Shown here: one piece after another, positions 61,701 to 64,000 of the stretch
How positions within the stretch are numbered: the first letter of the stretch is position 1
Layout: every line of letters begins with the position of its first letter
From: Acanthaster planci
Taxonomy: Eukaryota; Echinodermata; Asteroidea; Valvatida; Acanthasteridae
DNA length: 64,000 bases
Direction: 5' to 3'
Assembly (NCBI RefSeq): GCF_001949145.1
Contig: NW_019091613.1
Span: forward strand, 133,628-197,627
The notes under the pieces: generated by a model
What the model was told of the DNA's origin: nothing
The model's input: only the letters and a program-made list of their open reading frames with translations
The model's database searches: none
Translations under genes and position numbers: made by a program

Positions 61701-63186
61701 GGTTTACCATAGTTCGGCCAGCGTCACTCGAACGATCGACGGTTGGACTAGCCTAATCGATCTTTTGAACTATATCCCCCACGGTTCGGTTGCAATGTCA
61801 CTGGCTATCAGTATCCTATGTCGTAATTATGGCAAGCTGTTGTGGGAAAAATAACAGTTCTACCATGATGGTGGAGAGAAATGTAGTTAACGGAGCATGT
61901 AAGTGAATAAAATAGGTTCTGCTTGAAAGAAAAAGATTCAACTCGAGTAGTTCAGTTAGGATTGTTATGCTTGTGCGCAGAGCAACGAAATAAGTGGTCT
62001 GTATCCGTACATTTTGCGCTTTAATGTGCTGATACNNNNNNNNNNNNNNNNNNNNNNNNNNNNNNNNNNNNNNNNNNNNNNNNNNNNNNNNNNNNNNNNN
62101 NNNNNNNNNNNNNNNNNNNNNNNNNNNNNNNNNNNNNNNNNNNNNNNNNNNNNNNNNNNNNNNNNNNNNNNNNNNNNNNNNNNNNNNNNNNNNNNNNNNN
62201 NNNNNNNNNNNNNNNNNNNNNNNNNNNNNNNNNNNNNNNNNNNNNNNNNNNNNNNNNNNNNNNNNNNNNNNNNNNNNNNNNNNNNNNNNNNNNNNNNNNN
62301 NNNNNNNNNNNNNNNNNNNNNNNNNNNNNNNNNNNNNNNNNNNNNNNNNNNNNNNNNNNNNNNNNNNNNNNNNNNNNNNNNNNNNNNNNNNNNNNNNNNN
62401 NNNNNNNNNNNNNNNNNNNNNNNNNNNNNNNNNNNNNNNNNNNNNNNNNNNNNNNNNNNNNNNNNNNNNNNNNNNNNNNNNNNNNNNNNNNNNNNNNNNN
62501 NNNNNNNNNNNNNNNNNNNNNNNNNNNNNNNNNNNNNNNNNNNNNNNNNNNNNNNNNNNNNNNNNNNNNNNNNNNNGTATTACTTTTAGAAACCTCAAAG
62601 GGATCGGAAAAGGACTCGACTTAATTGTGTTATGCTGATTAACCCTAACTCCCTAAGGTGTTTAAAACTCATACTGAGACCGGGGCATTTAGCCCAATTA
62701 TAGAGTTAATGAAAAGTCATGTACACATTCAATGAGACCACAGACAATAAAGAGCGTCGATAAAAGACAAACAGACGGACTGATTGATGGAAGCGAAATA
62801 GGGTATTGGTCGAAAGATGCACGGGTGTGGGAGAGGCATACGTATGATTTAAGACACGTGAAAAAGGAAGGGACCAGAACCACCAGAACACTGAATCATG
62901 CAGACTAGAAAAAAAAGATAAAGGACGAAAACGGAACTTTAGAACACGCACAAACAGTAAAGAGAAAAAGGGAAAGGTGTCAAGTCAGGAAAACCTTTCT
63001 TTTCTAACCTGTGGAGGTATTACATAATCTGCAAGATCCCAAATTCGATTGTAGGGCGTTGGGTCGTCTACTTGAAGGTCCCAGGCATCCGTGATGTTTG
63101 TATAAGCCACACCTTTCAACTTCGCTGTCGCCGACCCTTCCACGTTGTCTCGCTTTTGATAGTCTTTGTTGATAATTAAAACATAT
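31560..63186 (-). CDS. P2X ATP-gated cation channel (gene span, 5' exon missing)
   Basis: Nine coding exons of a P2X receptor, a trimeric ATP-gated cation channel of the plasma membrane, lie on the minus strand. Coordinates: 63186-63009, 54856-54785, 51044-50969, 50161-50056, 39745-39604, 38546-38416, 37483-37327, 32371-32264, 31712-31560. Adjacent junctions keep phase. All ten conserved ectodomain cysteines are present. ATP contacts seen are the KLK lysines of exon 2, NFR at the exon 8/9 boundary, and the lysine in TLTKAYG. TM2 runs from FIPLMLNVASGFALLSL through ATVMCDIVVLYLL, followed by the trafficking motif YKECK (YxxxK). Exon 1 (N-terminus and most of TM1) lies past 63187 or was not recognised. 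The exon carrying the adenine-contacting threonine between 50055 and 39746 was not found. I cannot assign a P2X subtype, because invertebrate P2X do not map one-to-one onto P2X1-7. Confidence 0.93.
32264..32371 (-). CDS. P2X exon: end of TM2 and YxxxK motif
   Basis: 36 codons, phase 0 at both ends, acceptor CCCCTCTAG and donor GTGACA. ATVMCDIVVLYLLKKR matches the inner half of P2X TM2, and YKECK gives the conserved YxxxK surface-retention motif. Read-through past the donor would add 17 codons to a stop at 32212-32210. Confidence 0.95.
33425..33604. mobile_element. MITE family 2, copy B
   Basis: About 180 bp with inverted ends CAGCAAGAATTGAGAC and GTCTCATACCTTGCTG. Internal similarity to the reverse complement of 29053-29221 is clear. 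It includes a G-run at about 33567-33577. Confidence 0.8.
34871..35030 (+). promoter_or_regulatory. Promoter-like block (CCAAT, CRE-like sites, TATA) plus donor
   Basis: On the plus strand, antisense to P2X: CCAAT at 34871-34875, ACGTCAC words at 34902 and 34921, TATAAATT at 34941-34948, and a splice-donor-like AACA|GTGAGT at 35029. The spacing is right for a core promoter with a start near 34972 and a first exon of about 55 nt. No downstream coding exon was recognised. The motif arrangement could be chance in AT-rich intron DNA. Confidence 0.35.
37327..37483 (-). CDS. P2X exon: ATP-binding lysine and start of TM2
   Basis: One base plus 52 codons, acceptor GTAACCAG, donor GTAAGC. YSKYYKSNGSEHRTLTKAYG carries the conserved ATP-contacting lysine (TLTKAYG). 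GQFHFIPLMLNVASGFALL is the outer half of TM2 with its glycine. It covers what are two exons in vertebrates; no intron occurs at the GVAGQF position. Confidence 0.97.
38416..38546 (-). CDS. P2X exon: C9-C10 disulphide and NFR motif
   Basis: 43 codons plus two bases, acceptor TTTCTCCAG, donor GTAAGG. GGVVTIDIQWNCNLDR and ECLPKYRFFR hold the ninth and tenth conserved cysteines. It ends GFNF plus CG, completed to Arg by the next exon, which gives the ATP-binding NFR motif. Confidence 0.97.
39604..39745 (-). CDS. P2X exon: C7-C8 region
   Basis: One base plus 47 codons, acceptor TTTTGTCACAG, donor GTGAGC. RNIRETAEKAYLRGCMYDPV and DPLCPIFKLGSIV match the vertebrate 'RNIL...YLKSCIY..TDPFCPIFRLGTIV' segment with the seventh and eighth cysteines. 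Confidence 0.97.
45549..46777. mobile_element. MITE family 1, copy B, split by a nested element
   Basis: The left half (45549-45787) begins AAATAAGCC and matches other family copies up to the GAACCAGTCCATAGA region. The right end (46685-46777) resumes with GTGCAATCAGATAACTCG and ends GGCTTATTG. The 889-bp insertion between them is a separate foldback transposon. Confidence 0.85.
45788..46676. mobile_element. Foldback element with 8-bp target duplication (hAT-like)
   Basis: 889 bp flanked by identical TTAATTAT (45780-45787 and 46677-46684). The ends are GCACGCATGCGCA and, inversely, GCAGGCATGCGCA. The element is two long imperfect inverted arms (about 45788-46158 and 46327-46676) around a spacer of about 170 bp. 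No transposase-like frame. The 8-bp duplication suggests mobilisation by a hAT-family transposase; that is inferred from the duplication length only. Confidence 0.88.
48235..48268. repeat. G9/C10 homopolymer hairpin
   Basis: Nine G (48235-48243) and ten C (48259-48268) are separated by 15 bp, able to pair as a strong hairpin. Another C-run follows near 48429-48438. Confidence 0.85.
49061..49414. mobile_element. MITE family 1, copy C
   Basis: About 354 bp, left end AATAAGCCTTTTGTGAG, right end GCAAATGGCTTACT. The core arms CCTCGTGATTCGGGGC and GCCCCGAATCACGAGG are perfectly complementary over 16 bp. It is full-length and similar to copy A. Confidence 0.88.
50056..50161 (-). CDS. P2X exon: C4-C6 region
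   Basis: 106 bp with two partial codons, acceptor CTCATTGCAG, donor GTAACT. MRTGSCVPTPWPYKDVNKTC and EIKAWCPIEN match the vertebrate '[25 protein letters not shown]' exon and hold cysteines four to six. Confidence 0.97.
50969..51044 (-). CDS. P2X exon: C2-C3 region (head domain)
   Basis: 25 codons plus one base, acceptor CTCTTTGTAG, donor GTTGGT. APDVWYGRCKTDADCPAGEY carries the second and third cysteines. The final base plus the next exon gives TGNG followed by MRTG. The intron to the next exon is only 807 bp. Confidence 0.94.
51045..54784. other. P2X intron with a short MITE
   Basis: 3.7 kb. The inverted-repeat element at 53127-53314 is the only recognised feature. Confidence 0.5.
53127..53314. 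mobile_element. MITE with CACTCTAAAA-type ends
   Basis: About 188 bp. The left arm CACTCTAAAAACTCCCGGGT and the inverse right arm CGCTCTGAAATCTCCCGGGT continue as a nearly perfect inverted repeat of about 60 bp on each side (ATTCGGCATGACCCTTTCC inside). The interior is packed with GGGTCA/TGACCC words. Confidence 0.88.
54785..54856 (-). CDS. P2X exon: MTN motif and first cysteine
   Basis: 24 codons, phase 0, donor GTAAGG. QTNAFFVMTNMVITPKQTRG then ICPE matches the vertebrate 'ENSLFIMTNMIVTxxQxxxTCPE' exon. The acceptor is a tandem TTTTTTCAGCAG, so the exon may start at 54856 or three bases earlier in transcription (54859), adding one Gln. Confidence 0.96.
58895..59260. mobile_element. MITE family 1, copy D (core in opposite orientation)
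   Basis: About 366 bp, ends AATAAGCCACTTGCGAGTT and AACTCGCAACTGGCTTATT, the best-preserved terminal inverted repeats of the family. The asymmetric core (GGACTGGTTCC, then CATTGAGAACAGTGTATTG) reads as the reverse complement of copies A and C. Confidence 0.9.
61359..61698. mobile_element. MITE family 1, copy E (core replaced)
   Basis: The left end CAATAAGCCTTTATTC and right end AACTTGCAAAGGCTTATTG belong to the family, and the right arm from AGGTATAGCAAGAGTG is typical. The segment at about 61400-61587 is unrelated to the usual core. Confidence 0.82.
62036..62576. other. Assembly gap (541 N)
   Basis: A run of N inside a P2X intron. Reading frames crossing it are artefacts. Confidence 1.
63009..63186 (-). 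CDS. P2X exon: end of TM1 and ATP-binding KxK
   Basis: One base plus 59 codons, acceptor TTGATTTCCAG, donor GTTAGA. It begins YVLIINKDYQKRDNVEGSAT, contains AKLKGVAYTN with the two ATP-contacting lysines, and ends NRIWDLADYVIPPQ. All are hallmarks of P2X exon 2. It is longer than the vertebrate exon because of extra residues (AWDLQVDDPTPYN) before RIWD. Confidence 0.97.
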
Positions 63187-64000
63187 CTGGAAATCAACCC
63201 AGAGAAGAAGACAGACATTTCTAAAGAGGCAAACTTGGCAAAGTTACCGATGACGTACGAGTGTGGGCGATCAGTTTGACAACTGGTCAGCTACTCTCAT
63301 CAGGGAAAGAACGTGCAAACATGTTCAGAAGTTTCCAATTAACTTGGGGCAGATTAACTATTGTGTTCATATTTCAACATGTATTACTCGTCCCGTCTCA
63401 TCAATCTGTCAAATCTTGCAGACTGTGTTGCATCCTAGGTCTCTACAAGTGAACAATGGCACTCACAGGCGTGTGGTGCTTTGAATTCCTTCGGATTATC
63501 GAAGTGACCGGCTGCAACATTAATAATGAAACCAATTAATGCAGTTTGTGAATTATTTCTATTGAGGCCTGCACTTTCTTCGTCTTGTATACGCAAAGTA
63601 CAGATGTTTTCTTTATGCTTAAATTATTCATCGTCTGACGATACTGAAGATTCTTGTTGCCATGGTCCCTCTGAGTTCACTGCTTTTTTTTTACCTTTTT
63701 GTACTAAAACCGTGGATTTCTGAAAAGTGTAAATGACATTATATAGCTAAGAAATCTGAAGATTATTTTTTATGGAAAGAGGAAAATTTAGTTTTCCAAA
63801 GGACAAACCCAAATGGAAAGAACCCAGAACAAATCTGAAGAAATTGTTTACTTTAAAGATGAATAAAATAAAAGTTCTGGTGAAATGTGTAACAATTAGG
63901 AGGAAAACACAGAAAAAGCGCAACTTCACCAACCTTGCACGATACATGCACGTATTAAAAACCAGTTGTAATGTACTCACAATTGTACAAAAAAGCAGAT
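63187..64000. other. P2X first intron (partial)
   Basis: No first exon was recognised on the minus strand. The N-terminus and most of TM1 should lie to the right of the window. Confidence 0.45.

Larger units (their letters stand above)
54857..63008. other. P2X intron with two MITE copies and an assembly gap
   Basis: 8.15 kb. Holds MITE family 1 copies D and E and 541 N. No nested gene was recognised; the 139-codon minus-strand open stretch at 58345-58764 has no recognisable family. Confidence 0.5.

Noticed and set aside
61816-62598. Long open frames on both strands across 62036-62576
   Set aside because: They consist almost entirely of N from the assembly gap.
1-64000. CRISPR array, bacterial operon, phage or defence island
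   Set aside because: No regularly spaced short repeats with unique spacers and no prokaryotic gene organisation. Introns, MITEs, 7SL RNA and a type II tRNA show animal nuclear DNA.

Overview
The window is a piece of an invertebrate animal nuclear genome. It has intron-split genes with GT-AG junctions, a two-B-box TRIM protein with an NHL-like C-terminus, a P2X receptor, RNA polymerase III genes, many short inverted-repeat transposons (MITEs), and one assembly gap (541 N). The gene content fits a marine deuterostome such as a lancelet, acorn worm or echinoderm. A lophotrochozoan cannot be excluded, and I cannot name the species.

Layout from left to right. (1) 0.5-5.6 kb, minus strand: an intact single-coding-exon TRIM gene (912-2879), a 123-bp tandem repeat just beyond its 3' end, and a truncated, inactivated second TRIM copy (5079-5546). 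(2) 10.1-15.9 kb, plus strand: the last three coding exons of a HEATR6-like HEAT-repeat protein. I did not find its earlier exons, so it is either cut by the window edge, with the TRIM loci nested antisense in an intron, or incomplete. (3) 20.5-21.0 kb, minus strand: an SRP (7SL) RNA gene with a tRNA-Ser(CGA) gene 94 bp upstream of it on the same strand. (4) 21-31.5 kb: a gene-poor, partly A-rich stretch with a 173-bp tandem duplication and MITEs. (5) 31.56-63.19 kb, minus strand, continuing past the right edge: a P2X ATP-gated cation channel. Nine coding exons were located, and every junction between adjacent located exons is phase-consistent. All ten ectodomain cysteines, most ATP-contact residues, the second transmembrane segment and the YxxxK motif are visible. 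The exon equivalent to vertebrate exon 6, which carries the ATP-contacting threonine, was not found. The first exon lies outside or was not recognised.

The rest is introns and intergenic DNA with MITE families. One MITE family has five copies, and one of those is split by an 889-bp foldback element with 8-bp target duplications (hAT-like). The genes appear to be independent neighbours: a ubiquitin-ligase-type TRIM, a HEAT-repeat scaffold, protein-targeting and translation RNAs, and an ATP-gated channel. I see no operon-like or defence-island organisation.
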